NCBI GenBank assembly: GCA_021209875.1
Contig: JAGYVD010000004.1
Span: forward strand, 1,550,001-1,614,000
Source: Rosellinia necatrix
Taxonomy: Eukaryota; Ascomycota; Sordariomycetes; Xylariales; Xylariaceae
Direction: 5' to 3'
DNA length: 64,000 nt
A program made the translations under genes and the position numbers. The notes below the pieces were generated by a model. It saw only the letters and a program-made list of their open reading frames with translations. It was not told the DNA's origin and searched no databases. Every line of letters starts with the position of its first letter. The stretch's first letter is position 1. Shown here one piece after another: positions 46,032 to 56,806 of the stretch.

Positions 46032-47224
46032 CTATAACCTGGGGTTCTCAATCCGCCGCCCGGCTTCGTCGAAATTGATCTTCAGTCCAGAGTTCAAGCT
46101 CTCCTGGAGAGCGCAACCGATCTGGACGGCCTGCACGGCGCCCGACAGCTTGAAGGGCAGCTTCGTGTCGTCGAGGCAGGCGGCGGTGAACTCGTTGGCC
46201 TCGGTGACGAAGGCGTGCTCGAAGCGGCCGTAGTAGTCGTGGGGGATCTCGCGGCGGACGCCCTGGGGCTCGTGCATCTCGACGAGGGTGCCGACGGGGT
46301 TGGCGTTGACGGATAGCTTGCCCTCGGTGCCGATGATCTCGGTCATGTCGTGCTGGCCGGCGGCCATCATGCGGCTGCTGTAGAAGTAGGCGATCTTGCC
46401 GCCCCAGAACTCGACGATGCCGACGCCGTTGTCGACGTCGTTGTGCAGCCGCAGGTCCGGCTGCACGGCCGTGATGCCCATCGCCACCACGCTCTTCACC
46501 ACGCTGTCCTGCCCGAAGTACCACAGCGCCAGGTCGATGTCGTGGATGTTGCAGTCGACGAAGATGCCCCCGCTGAACTCGGCGTACGCCACGAAGAAGC
46601 CCGACGGGTCCAGCTTGTCGCACGTCTGGCTCCGGAATACGGAGGCGCGCCCTATGGCCCCCTGGTCCATGCGCTCGTAGGCTTGTCTGTACGAGGCATC
46701 GAAGCGCCTCGAGAAGCCGCAGAGGACTTTGAGATGTGGCTTCTTTTGTGCGGCGTCAACGACCGATTGTGACTATGCCTCAAGAAACAGGGCACCGTTG
46801 TTAGCATTGAGTCACATAACTTCATTTCGTCTTCTTTTTGGAAGGTTGGGTTCAATTGAGAGGCGCAGTATCATGTCAAGATCAAAAAGAAAGAGGTACT
46901 CACAATTGCTACAGTCGTGCTCAATGGCTTTTCGCACAGGACGTGTAGATTGGCTTCAATAGCCTTAATGGCCTGCTCTGCGTGTACTGTTGTCACGGTA
47001 GCTACTATAACGGCCTCAAGGCCCGGGTGTTTGAGCATCTCATCGTAGTCGGTGTAAACAGTGGTATCTGGCAGCGCGGTCGCCGCCCAGGCCTTCTCTT
47101 TGGGGTCTGGGGTGTAAGCAGCGACGAGGTCGGCGCGAGGGGTGCGGTTGGCAAAGTTCAAGGCGTGACGGGCGCCCATGCGGCCGAGGCCAGCACACGC
47201 GATTTTGAGCTTGCGCTGGGCCAT
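46032..47224 (-). CDS. Gfo/Idh/MocA-family NAD(P) oxidoreductase
   Basis: Two exons: 47224-46904 and 46772-46032, 131-bp intron with donor GTGAGT, GCTAACA branch site and acceptor CATAG; 353 residues. N-terminal Rossmann fold with CAGLGRMGARH, then the family signature LCEKPL (catalytic Lys) and the C-terminal substrate domain with GGIFVDCNIHDIDLALW (Asp and His of the active site). This pattern is typical of inositol 2-dehydrogenase-like members, which oxidise myo-inositol or related polyols and sugars. The sugar/inositol-type transporter 1.9 kb upstream on the same strand fits polyol or sugar use (inference). Exon 2 has very strong G/C third-position bias compared with exon 1. Confidence 0.88.
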
Positions 47225-49152
47225 TTTTCGGATATTTCACGTGGATTGTGGTTGTGGCTGTAGCGGTGAAGAGGACACGCAGCTGTGGACGATTGCTCTC
47301 CGTTCAAAGAACGTAAGATTGGCTGGGCAATGATTACCGGATGACGGAAGAGCAAATGAGGAAATCAATAAAAAATGATCTAGAAGGAACATAAATATAT
47401 CCCCTCGCACACAATCACCGTCCGTACGTCGGCTTGTGAGCTTGCCTCGCCACTCTACAACTGGCCATCGGCAGAGAGTGCTCCAGCAAACATCTTGCGG
47501 AGCCGGAGCTGGACCCGTCCATGTCGAACAGGGGCTCGGTTCGCCGTAGAGCCCCACGAATTGATAGCCACATGATTCAGACGGCGTTGAGACGGAGAGG
47601 CTCGGAGACTAAGTACATAGACTGTAGACTGTAGACTGTAGACTGCGGTCTCGGTCTAGTTCGGCGTGGGGGACGTTATCACAGAGAGAGTTCTGTGCAA
47701 AGCTGACTGGAGCTAGAATAGGCGGTCTCTACAGAAAAACCTGGGCGGATTACCACTTTTAACTTTTCAGGTAGATAATAGAGGGCGGACCACCAACCAT
47801 ACATCGCCATCAAAAGGGGAAATTTTCCCTTTTCGGTGACCTAACCAAAAATTACCGGGAGCCACATGGACTGACCATGGAGGACCGGCATTAGATTGAA
47901 AACGCCCCACTTAGCACTCTAACCGAGCCGAAGTTGGGGAATTAGTGCTTCTCATATGGGGCCAACTACCCCGATCCCGGGGTAGGCCGGGCATTCTAGC
48001 CACAAGATGAAGAAAACTACACTAGGTCAGATGGGTATCCGCCATCGAGATGGTAGAGTACAAGTAGACATTTAGATAGAGCAGACCCTGGCCTCCTTAA
48101 ACAACTGCACCACAATAAATTCCCGCCGCAGCGCAGTGAAACTCCCATACTAATTCAAAATAATTGAATCTTGTCGTATACAAGGCACAAGTAGGACTGG
48201 GGTGGAAACCAGGTAGATTACATAATGGCTTTAAGGAAGTACATAGCTCTACTCCACCACGTAATCTGACTATTTACAGGTGTTTGCTTCTGAGTGGTGC
48301 TGAGACATGCCCGCATATCTCTTACTAACTCCAAATGTAACTACCTTTAGAATTATTTTTAGATGTTGTTGCCACTGGTACGACAGATGCTCGGGTGGCT
48401 AGTGAGTGGCTCAGTGATCGAAGGAAAGAAGTAATTGTTTGAGGTCTCAGTGTGAGCTGTAAGACGATTTATAACCCGACAAAAGTAAGATGCTATCTTA
48501 TGTTATTTGCGAGATTGTTGAATGAGGGTTCACAAGACTTCTCGGTAAGTTAACCATGTCTCGCTTACATTACGAGCAGATTATTATAATGCGGACGAAA
48601 ACCAAAGTAGACCACCCCGTCAGACAAAGATATTGATTTCCATTTCCTTATACATAGAATAAATAGATGATAACATTTCAAGCAATACATCATTCGTATA
48701 ACTAATACTTCATAGTAAATATGACCACTATCTGTTATTAGCCACTGCTATGTTCGAATATCACGATTCAAGCGTAGTATTCGTGCACATCTGAAGATCG
48801 GGATCGTCGCCTTGAAACTAGTTGAAATGATAATGTCGTATATTGTAATAAAACTACCCTCTATGATAAACAATGGTGAACACGTTGGAGGCAGTGATGA
48901 TCGTTGACCATCCGGCAAATATTCCGAACGTATAATTACCACGCGAAAACTACCACATTGGCAATTATTGCTTGTGTTTCAATTCTCAATTTTGATATTG
49001 TGGGGGATACCTTCAGTGCATGTCACGCAAAACACCCAATAATACATACTTCTAAGACGTTTCCTGCAGCACGCACTTGCATAGTAATAAGGCTTAACGA
49101 TATGATCATTCATCTAATATCTGAACTCCAAATTCAACTCACACATAATATT
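47225..49152. other. Spacer between oxidoreductase and transporter genes
   Basis: Contains the oxidoreductase promoter and 5' region. Notable: four tandem TAGACTG units at 47618-47645, a near-palindromic word AAAGGGGAAATTTTCC at 47813-47828, and GC-rich inverted words around 47960-47990 (CCCCGATCCCGGGGTAGG). Beyond 48100 it is AT-rich without genes. Confidence 0.5.
47618..47645. repeat. TAGACTG tandem repeat
   Basis: Four perfect 7-bp copies, seen directly. Confidence 0.9.
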
Positions 49153-50818
49153 TCACACAGGTGCGGCGGTTTGGCTCGTAGTGGCCTTCATCTCTGCCTT
49201 CATTTGTTTCTGGATAAGTCGAGCCTTCTTAACTCCAAATCCATTGTCGAAAACAACTCTAATGTCCTCAAGAGTCATGCCCGCCACTTCAGGGTAACAG
49301 AAATAGATGGCCACGTAACCGACTAGGCAGATCGCAGCGTAGAATCCGTAAGTTCCCGAAGGCGTTGTATTTTCTAATTGCGTCAGGAAGGTTGATGCGA
49401 TGATAATGTTGGACGCCCAGCAAGTGCAAGTCATCATCATGGTGCCCATTGAACGGACTTCCATAGAGAAAAGCTCGCTAGATAACCACGCCGTGTTGCC
49501 AATTCCGGACGAGTAGAAGGCGACGTAGAAAACGACAGATGCCAGCACCAGCTTGGCGGGCCAGCCAACTACCGTGCCCGGCTCTAGGGTCAGGTCGTGT
49601 CGAATTGGGATGTATAAGAATGCGACCGCGGAGACGATGAGGCTCAGGCCCATGAACTGCACTGTGCATAGGAGGATACGGCGCCGCCCAACTCTGTCGA
49701 CAAGCAAGAGATTGACGAAAGTGAAGATAAAATTGACTCCGGCAATAATGGTGCCTACAGCCACAGGGTTGTCGAATCCGACCTACGAACCACTTTGTTA
49801 GACGCGCTGACTAAGTTAAGGCATAGGGCCTAGGGCTATAACATACCAATGAGAACACCAGCGGGCTGTAGTAAACAAGCGCATTAAACCCAACTAGTTG
49901 TGAGATTGCCATAAGGCCGCAGGCTGCGATCAAAGAGTATAAATTGGCGGGGATGACATAAAGTTGTTTGATGGTCCACCAGCGGGACTTGCCAGCGTTG
50001 ATAGCTTTGGCGAGTTCGACGTGGTACGTTATGTGCTTAATCTTGTCGGCGACTTGCTGGTCTGTACCGTTGGGGTAAATCCTTCGGATGACTATAGCGG
50101 CTTCTTCCGGCTTGCCGTGGTAGATCAGCTGTCGAGGCGACTCCGGGCAGAAAAGCAGTAAGAACGCGAGGATAATTGCCGGGATAGCGCCGCCGCCCAC
50201 CATGTATCGCCAACCGCCGGCCACGTAGGCAAATGCGGCACCGACGCCGTATGATAGGAGCTGGCCCCCGGTGATAGACATGTTGTCGAGGCCGATCATG
50301 CGACCACGGTACTTGGAAGGCGACACCTCGGCGATATAAAGAGGGACAATGGCGGCGGCCGAACCAACACCAAAACCGACGACGAGCCGTCCCACAGTCA
50401 TCTGAGCGATGGAAAACGCTGCCGCTTGCAGGACAGCGCCAACAACGAAGAGTACGCAGCCGACATAGATGGCGCCCTTGCGTCCATACTGATCAGCAGT
50501 CAGGCCAGCAAATATGGCACCGAAGAATGCACCGCCCGAAGTGATAGACGTGATGAGTTCCTTTTCCTGCGAGCTTAAGTCGTGGCCAAGAGCAGGCCCA
50601 ATATACACCAACACGGCGGCTATGATGCCGGTGTCATATCCAAACAGCAGCCCACCGAGAGCAGCCGTCGCCGTAACAAGCCATGAATATATCCCGGCTC
50701 TTGTCTGTTCAATAGAGTCGAGCTGCTCGAGGAAATCAGGAGTCAGCGACCCGCCGCCTTCTGTCTCGAGGTGTTGCGCGTCGGGCTTCACGTCGTGCAG
50801 GGAGGGTTCGAACGACAT
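49153..50818 (-). CDS. MFS sugar/inositol transporter
   Basis: Two exons: 50818-49847 and 49782-49153, 64-bp intron with donor GTATGT and acceptor CGTAG; 533 residues, twelve predicted spans. Sugar-porter motifs: GGLLFGYDTGIIAAVLVYI in TM1, ADQYGRKGA after TM2, GRLVVGFGVGSAAAIVPLYI, PSKYRGR, CPESPRQLIYHGK, VDRVGRRR and YPEVAGMTLEDI (PET..x.lEei-like). The QKELITSITSGGAFFG-like stretch (here EKELITSITSGGAFFGAI) and overall pattern resemble proton/myo-inositol symporters (ITR1 group), though hexose or other polyols remain possible. Plasma membrane or vacuole. Same strand as the Gfo/Idh/MocA gene, with the ARCA-like regulator on its other side. Confidence 0.9.
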
Positions 50819-52114
50819 GATTCGTTCTCATAGAATCGTATCCGTGTTATGCTGCACAGGAAGGCTTACAATAAGGGACTGGTGATATGAAAGCACTGGG
50901 GGTGATAATTAATGTGGCCCGGAAGATGTGGTCTTGCGGAAAGCTGATCATCTAGCGATGCGGGTTTGTATGTCATCCCATACCGTATTCGGCGGCGACA
51001 GCATCCTTATAAATAGTCACTGTGCAACTACGAGGCTTCGGACTAATTCCTGTGCTCACCTGTGCTTGGGCTACCGCTAAGTTGATTACGTTGGCTTTAG
51101 GTATGATGCTAGTCGGTAAGACGCTTGATCCCGGTAGCCTCGTTTCGCTTCCCCAGGTTTCCAAGTCGAGCTAAGTCCATGCTACGCTATGGCTTTGATG
51201 CGAGATTCTGGCTGGGGAATGGCCGGGGATTATTGCCTCAAAGTGGATATGGCAGTTCGTAAGAGGCCCCCCAAGAGCGTTTACACTACTACGTACATAC
51301 ATAATCTGCAACGCTCCGCGATGACACAACGCCCCGGTCCCCCGCGGGAACACCCTTGGCTTATGGCTGAAGATCCTGGGGTGCGGGGAGAGCGGGGGTT
51401 GGGTTACCCCTGTGAGAAAGCCCAAGGCCTCTTATGATGGCACTTCGGCCAGACTAAATCGACGGTTGCTAAGGCTTTATATAGGTCGTTTGGCCAATGG
51501 AAACGTTGCTGACAGGAACTAATTGTATAATAGGCTTAGCTATGGCCAACCGTCACTTTAGCTGGGTCCATGTCACTTGCCCTTCTCATCTAAAAGGGCA
51601 AAAACCCTCTTCTGCCTCCTTGTCAACCCGTTTCCTCGTCATCTCACCTTTTCACCTCTCCCTACATTCCCCTCCCAGGGGCCATTGGGGTGCCGATCTA
51701 AAACGGCTATATTCCCGGTCCATCAGCTCATTCCGAAGCAACAGACACGTGGTCGTTGCGTCGCCTCAGCGGCAGCGACCCGCCATCTACGAGGATTGAT
51801 GGAGGTGCCGAGCAGGCAGCATGGCAGACAGAGAGCAAAATCTCATGCCAGCCATGTAGCCACCACCCGGACGATCCCTTGCTCTGTGAGTACCACTAAC
51901 GGGCCATGGCTGTGCCCAATGTGGGGATGGAACCAAGCCGCTAATGTGCATCCGCTCAGTCTTGTGAAGCCAGGTAAAATGCAATTCCCCAGCGTGGGGG
52001 GTTGAGTTGGCTAATGGTGAACTTCGATTTCAGTCGCTACAAATGTTAGCAACATAATTAATTACCTTGCCCAGAGGTTGCCTGTAGCTTATTAAGTAAT
52101 CGCTAATTCGGCAG
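50819..52114. other. Divergent spacer: transporter and regulator upstream regions
   Basis: About 1.3 kb between the MFS gene start and the first supported exon of the ARCA-like gene. The missing first exon(s) of the regulator should lie here. I looked for a C-x2-C-x6-C half cluster and found only a poor candidate (SCQPCSHHPDDP near 51840-51890), with wrong spacing. Confidence 0.45.
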
Positions 52115-54141
52115 GAAAGGTGATAGCCAAGAGCCGGCACGCCCGCGACGCAGGGAAAGAGGAATCGAATGTAAGCGCAGGGCACGTATTCGCTTCAAAC
52201 ACACGCTGAACCCGAGGTTTGTTCTATCATTTCTACGCTTTATGTCGAATGTGAATCTGAGAGCACTTTTGCTAGCTGACACGACCCTAGCTTGAAATCC
52301 CAACGAGCTAGCGGGAGGGACTTACAGTTCTTGCCGAATCAGACTTGGTTACGGACGGCCAAGTCCTTCAACTTTGTTGATGAGACACAAGAGGTTGTGA
52401 ACATTTACGAGACTAGCAGCTCGGGGAACGAAATTGAAAGTGACAAGGACTACGATGGAACCGCTCAAATAGCTTCTCCATCTGAAGGGTCCAGTTGCCA
52501 TTCATACCCAGGGGTTGGACCCAACCCGTCATCACAACCGGATGACTTTGAAAACAGCCATCTCAGTCCGGGTGAATGGGCGCCGAGCCTTTGCTCGCCA
52601 ACTGCGGAGGACCTGTCGATCCACAACCAGGTCGCCGGTTGCACTCCGATGCAGCATCTCGCAACGGACCAGAGGAACAAAGCAGCCAACGCGGCAGATC
52701 TTCCCTCGCCGACACAGGATGGTAATCTTGGGTTCCAAGCCCTGCTTAGAGCGGGCCACCTGCTGGATTATAGCGGCGTCAGCAGGGACGACATGGCCAT
52801 GCCGGTGGAAGCCCGGAATGATACCCAATGGCCCGCCCCAAGCCATGTCACCCAGCCGACATGGCCCCTGAAGGATAAGCAGGAGGCCCAGCTGTTCTGC
52901 CACTTTGTGAGGGATATCGCACCCCTATTCGACCTATGCGACCACGAGCGGCATTTCGCGACCGTGGTCCCGCAGCGCGCCACGACGTGCCCGCCGCTCC
53001 TGAACGCCATCCTCGCCTCGTCCGCCAAGCACTCGAGCCGGCTGGGGCTGGTGGACCCGCTCGTCGCGGATCGGTACTACCAGGACTCGCTCCGGACCAT
53101 CATCCCGATGCTGTCGGGGCGCGACGTGGTGCGGGACGAGGACCTGCTGGCGGCCATCGTGATCCTGCGGTTCATCGAGGAGGTCGACATCCCCTTCTCG
53201 CCGGCGGACCCGCAGTCGCACCTCATCGGCACGCGGGCCGTCCTCGCGGCGCGCGACCGCACCCGCGGCTTCAGCAAGCTCGGGCGGGCCATCTTCTGGC
53301 TCGCGCTGCGCCAGGAGATCTGGGTGGCGCTGGTGCACAGCCGGTCGGTGCACCCGGACATGATGGTCGAGGACATCGTCGCCCTGCTCGAGGGCCCGCC
53401 GGGGTGCGACTGCGACTACGCCAACCGGGTCATCGTCCAGGGCGCCCTGTGCCTCCGGTACTGCTTCGGCGAGCAGCAAGGGGTGCGGTCCCCCTCCTGG
53501 GGGGATCTGAGCGGCGCCCTGGACCGCTGGTTCGCCGAGCGGCCGTGGCAGTTCTACCCCATGTCGGCCGCCACGGAGGAGGACGAGGACCAGTTCCTGC
53601 CCGAGATCAAGTACCTCACCGACGCCGTTGTGACCGGGTCGCAGCACTACTACCTCGCCCGGCTTATTCTCGAGGCCCACAATCCCATGACCATCAAGCT
53701 GGGGCCATCCCGGAAGATACACCTGAACGACATAGACCAGAAAATGAGGCGGCTAGTGCGCATAATCTGCGGGATCGCCAAGGTAAGTAGAACATATTGA
53801 TTCGCCTAATTTTACTGTTTACTGACAGAGCGTTAGTCCAACCCGCATACTGTGCCCGCCTATGTGTAAGTGCCCACACGTCAGAATAGGGGTCAGTCAC
53901 ACTAACTTCTCTGCTCCAGCAATGCTAGTGCATCCATAGTGCTCGCAGGCGATCGCTTTACGGCCAGACATGAACAGGAAATACTCTACAATATTCTGGT
54001 AAAAACAGGCAAGGACCTATGCTGGCCCACTTTGTCCGCGTAGGTCACTTTCATTTTTGCCTATGTAACCTTGTGCTTACTAACTGTATTAAAAGACAGC
54101 AAGACATGAGATCAGTTTGGGGGTGGGAAGTGTCTGAATGA
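52115..54141 (+). CDS. ARCA-like fungal transcription factor, 5' end unresolved
   Basis: Supported exons: 52115-52220, 52328-53782, 53837-53865, 53920-54039, 54096-54141; at least 584 residues, start not found. The first exon reads KGDSQEPARPRRRERGIECK and then RARIRFKHTLNP; the next begins FLPNQTWLRTAKSFNFVDET. Known ARCA-type regulators have a Zn2Cys6 cluster ending 'P-x-C-x2-C-x5-7-C', then an 'RF+HGLNP' and 'W....+.F.FVDET' block, and a long fungal-specific domain closing with 'GKELCWPTF...WGW' (here GKDLCWPTL...VWGWEVSE). Arg stands where two of the zinc ligands are expected. The 53-bp second-to-last introns have CTAAC sites. The middle of exon 2 is markedly G/C-rich. Likely regulator of the neighbouring transporter or CYP53 module (inference). 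Confidence 0.72.
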
Positions 54142-54610
54142 ATTGTATGAGGCTAACGAATTGTGTATTATACCGCTCACTGAAAGTTGTCATTAACGAG
54201 GTGTAAACCAAGTGTACTATTCAAGGCGATAGCGTGGCTTTTATGATTTCTCGGAACGGCTACAATATGAATATATATAACTATATATATAATATATATA
54301 TAGATATACCTATCAGTGTTGATAGATGTGACAAGCATTCTATCAAAATCGTGCGTAACTATTTGTAGCAGAACATGTTTGCAGAAACTTGGCTGGTTTC
54401 CGCGCAATGTTACTGAAACTTTACAATTTAGGTTCAACATACGAGAAAGAAAAGGAGAACAATAAACCCAGAAGGAAAGACGACGAAAGCAAGTCGGTAA
54501 ACCATCGCCAGTTCAACACAGGCGGTTGAGACGACTGCCAGCATTCAACACGATTAAATACATCCCCATCATTTAGTTTCCCTCATCCTTCGTTCGTCAT
54601 TGTGCCCTTA
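54142..54610. other. Convergent spacer with AT repeat
   Basis: 3' flanks of the regulator and the CYP53 gene; an AT-dinucleotide-rich tract lies at about 54268-54311. No gene. Confidence 0.6.
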
Positions 54611-56212
54611 TCAATTCGCTACGCCACCCCTCCTCTTCCTCCTCCACAGCTTCAGCGGCATAGGCCCCGGCATGAGATTCAGGGCCTCGCGCCTCTCCTG
54701 CTCCCAGTCGGGGCGCGGGAGGGCGAGCTCGTAGCGGTGGACGACGCTGGCCAGCAGCATGGTCTGCTCGAGGTAGCTGATGTTGCGGCCGATGCAGCCG
54801 CGGGCGCCGGCGGAGAAGGTGATGAAGTGCGGCTGGAGGTCCTTGCCCTTGTCGCCGAGCCAGCGCTCGGGGTCGAACGTCTCCGGGTCGGCGAACACGG
54901 ACGCGTCGCGGTGCGCGACGTACGCCGAGATGGAGACGGTCGTGTCGCCCGGGATGAAGTCGCCCAGGATGTAGGCGCCCTCGGGGGGCGTCTTGCGCGG
55001 GAGCCCGAACGTGGTCGGCGGCGTGATGCGCAGCGCCTCGTCGAGGCAGGCGCGCAGGTATGGCAGGTGCTTCACCTTGTCGTAGGGCGCGACGGCCTCG
55101 TCGTCGTCGAGCACGGCGTCGAGCTCCATCCGGAGCTTCGCCAGACACGCCGGGTGCCGGAGGAGCCAGTACATGGCGTTGTTCATGGCGATGGCGGTGG
55201 TGTCGGAGCCGGCGTTCATCATGATGGACACCTCGGCCACGATCTCACCCCACTCGAGGCCGTGGGGGCGCCCTTCCTTGTCCTCCATCAGGCACTGGAA
55301 GAAATCGGACAGCTTCTCGCCTTGTTGGTAGCGCTTCAGGCGCTGGGTGGCGCGGTGGTATACGATGCCGTCCCAGCCCTGGTTAAGTTTCCAGCGCCGG
55401 CGGAAGGTGGGGGATATTTTGTCGGTCAGCCACTTATTGAAGCTGTACCATCTTTCGGCCCAGGCGATGGTCGCCTGGACCCGGGCCGTGGCATGGAGGC
55501 AGGCACGGTAGTTGACGTCGAAGAGAGTGCCGTCCATGCGCTCGGCCTTGACGAGGTCGTGGCCCTGGTCGAGAAACCCAAGGCGCTCGCTGAGACCAAT
55601 GTCGGCGATGGCGTCGAGGGTGAAGTAGTTGGCCCAAGCTCGGTAGTCGAAGGTCAAGTCCCGGGCGTCCGGGATCACTTGGCCCGCTTTGAGCGGCAGG
55701 GTACAGGCCTTGTCAGCTCCGCGTATGAATCGTTCGACTTTGTCGGCAACCTTGTACTCCCAGCTTTCTAGATTTGAGAGCGCATACGCAGCCGAGAGGA
55801 CCTTGCGCTTCCGTGCATGCTCTGCCTTGTCAACGACATCCGCAAGATGAAAATGTGACGATGCTAGGGTCTTGTAGAAGTCGCCCTTGAGACAGGGTGT
55901 GCCGTGACCGTATATGTCTTTGATGGCGCGGTAGGTGCCGTACGAGAGCGAGTTAGGGCCAATGCGGAGAACGGGGTTTTCCCTGTGCTTCTCGAAAAGT
56001 GTTTTTGATCTGAACGACTTGTCCAGTCCTGCCTCGTACATAAAAACTAGATTGGTGATCCCGGCAAAAGGGCGATAAGCCGGGAACCTCCGAAGCTGTT
56101 TCGCGTCGTGGACATAGTTGAAGATGGGAATGAATATGAAATAGACGACAAGGAGCGCCAAAATTGACAAGACGATTCTCTCTACGTACATTTTTGACAA
56201 GTTTCTAATCAA
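54611..56212 (-). CDS. CYP53-type cytochrome P450 (benzoate 4-hydroxylase-like)
   Basis: Intronless, 533 residues, the usual length. N-terminal anchor (IVLSILALLVVYFIFIPIF), I-helix NAGSDTTAIAMNN, ExxR as LDEALRI, PERW, and heme loop FSAGARGCIG with Cys473. The stretch KVKHLPYLRACLDEALRITP, the LPRKTPPEGA block and the FITFSAGARGC-to-ISYLEQT region strongly recall the CYP53 family (bphA of Aspergillus niger), ER-bound enzymes that hydroxylate benzoate to 4-hydroxybenzoate and so detoxify plant and microbial phenolics. It is divergent from a P450 reductase gene across about 595 bp, giving a hydroxylase plus its electron donor. The C-terminal half is much more G/C-rich at third positions than the first 150 codons. 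Confidence 0.92.
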   Translation of the reverse strand: MIRNLSKMYVERIVLSILALLVVYFIFIPIFNYVHDAKQLRRFPAYRPFAGITNLVFMYEAGLDKSFRSKTLFEKHRENPVLRIGPNSLSYGTYRAIKDIYGHGTPCLKGDFYKTLASSHFHLADVVDKAEHARKRKVLSAAYALSNLESWEYKVADKVERFIRGADKACTLPLKAGQVIPDARDLTFDYRAWANYFTLDAIADIGLSERLGFLDQGHDLVKAERMDGTLFDVNYRACLHATARVQATIAWAERWYSFNKWLTDKISPTFRRRWKLNQGWDGIVYHRATQRLKRYQQGEKLSDFFQCLMEDKEGRPHGLEWGEIVAEVSIMMNAGSDTTAIAMNNAMYWLLRHPACLAKLRMELDAVLDDDEAVAPYDKVKHLPYLRACLDEALRITPPTTFGLPRKTPPEGAYILGDFIPGDTTVSISAYVAHRDASVFADPETFDPERWLGDKGKDLQPHFITFSAGARGCIGRNISYLEQTMLLASVVHRYELALPRPDWEQERREALNLMPGPMPLKLWRRKRRGGVAN

Positions 56213-56806
56213 TATCCCGGTGTGCTAGCACTTCGAAGAGAATTAAGACACTTAGATAGTTATATTGTAGCGAAGAATTACAACACCAGACAAGAGAGCC
56301 CAGGTGGTTATATGCCATATTTTCAAAGCCAGGGAGGGCCCTTTCACACCAAATTCGCTTTCAGGCGAGCAGGTTCTCCCTTCAACCGTTACCTTAACAC
56401 TCATCGGAGTTGAGGCCTACACACAGTATCGACTTTGCATCGCGCATCACTGACATTGAGGATTGCCATATGCGTATGCATCAGCTGTGAGGAAGAAGTT
56501 TGCTTCCTACTTTTTCGTCCGAAAGGGGAAATTTTCCTATCTCGGCGAGTTGGAGTAGGTCGGGGGGCAGACCCCCATGTGAAGTTGGAGATTGCGGGGG
56601 AGCTAGCGACATTGAAAATACAGATCCGTGTTTACAGAGCATAGGAATAGACGAGGAGGTCAACCATGGCATAGAAAGGGGCTCTTCGGGGTGTTATTAG
56701 CTATCATCGTGTTCCAGTATCGTTCGAAAACGCAATACGCGGCACGCCTCTTCTTCTCCGTTCATCTATCCTGTCTTGTACATTGTAGTACCGCTGAACC
56801 TTTTAC
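56213..56806. promoter_or_regulatory. Shared divergent promoter CYP53/P450 reductase
   Basis: Non-coding stretch between two divergent start codons. Contains AAAGGGGAAATTTTCC (56522-56537), also present upstream of the Gfo/Idh/MocA gene, and a GGGGGGCAGACCCCC inverted repeat nearby (about 56561-56575). Regulatory role is inference from position. Confidence 0.5.

Noticed and set aside
52934..53790. Two long frames over the G/C-rich middle of the ARCA-like gene
   Set aside because: Shadows of the G/C-rich coding region; the sense frame carries the ARCA family blocks.
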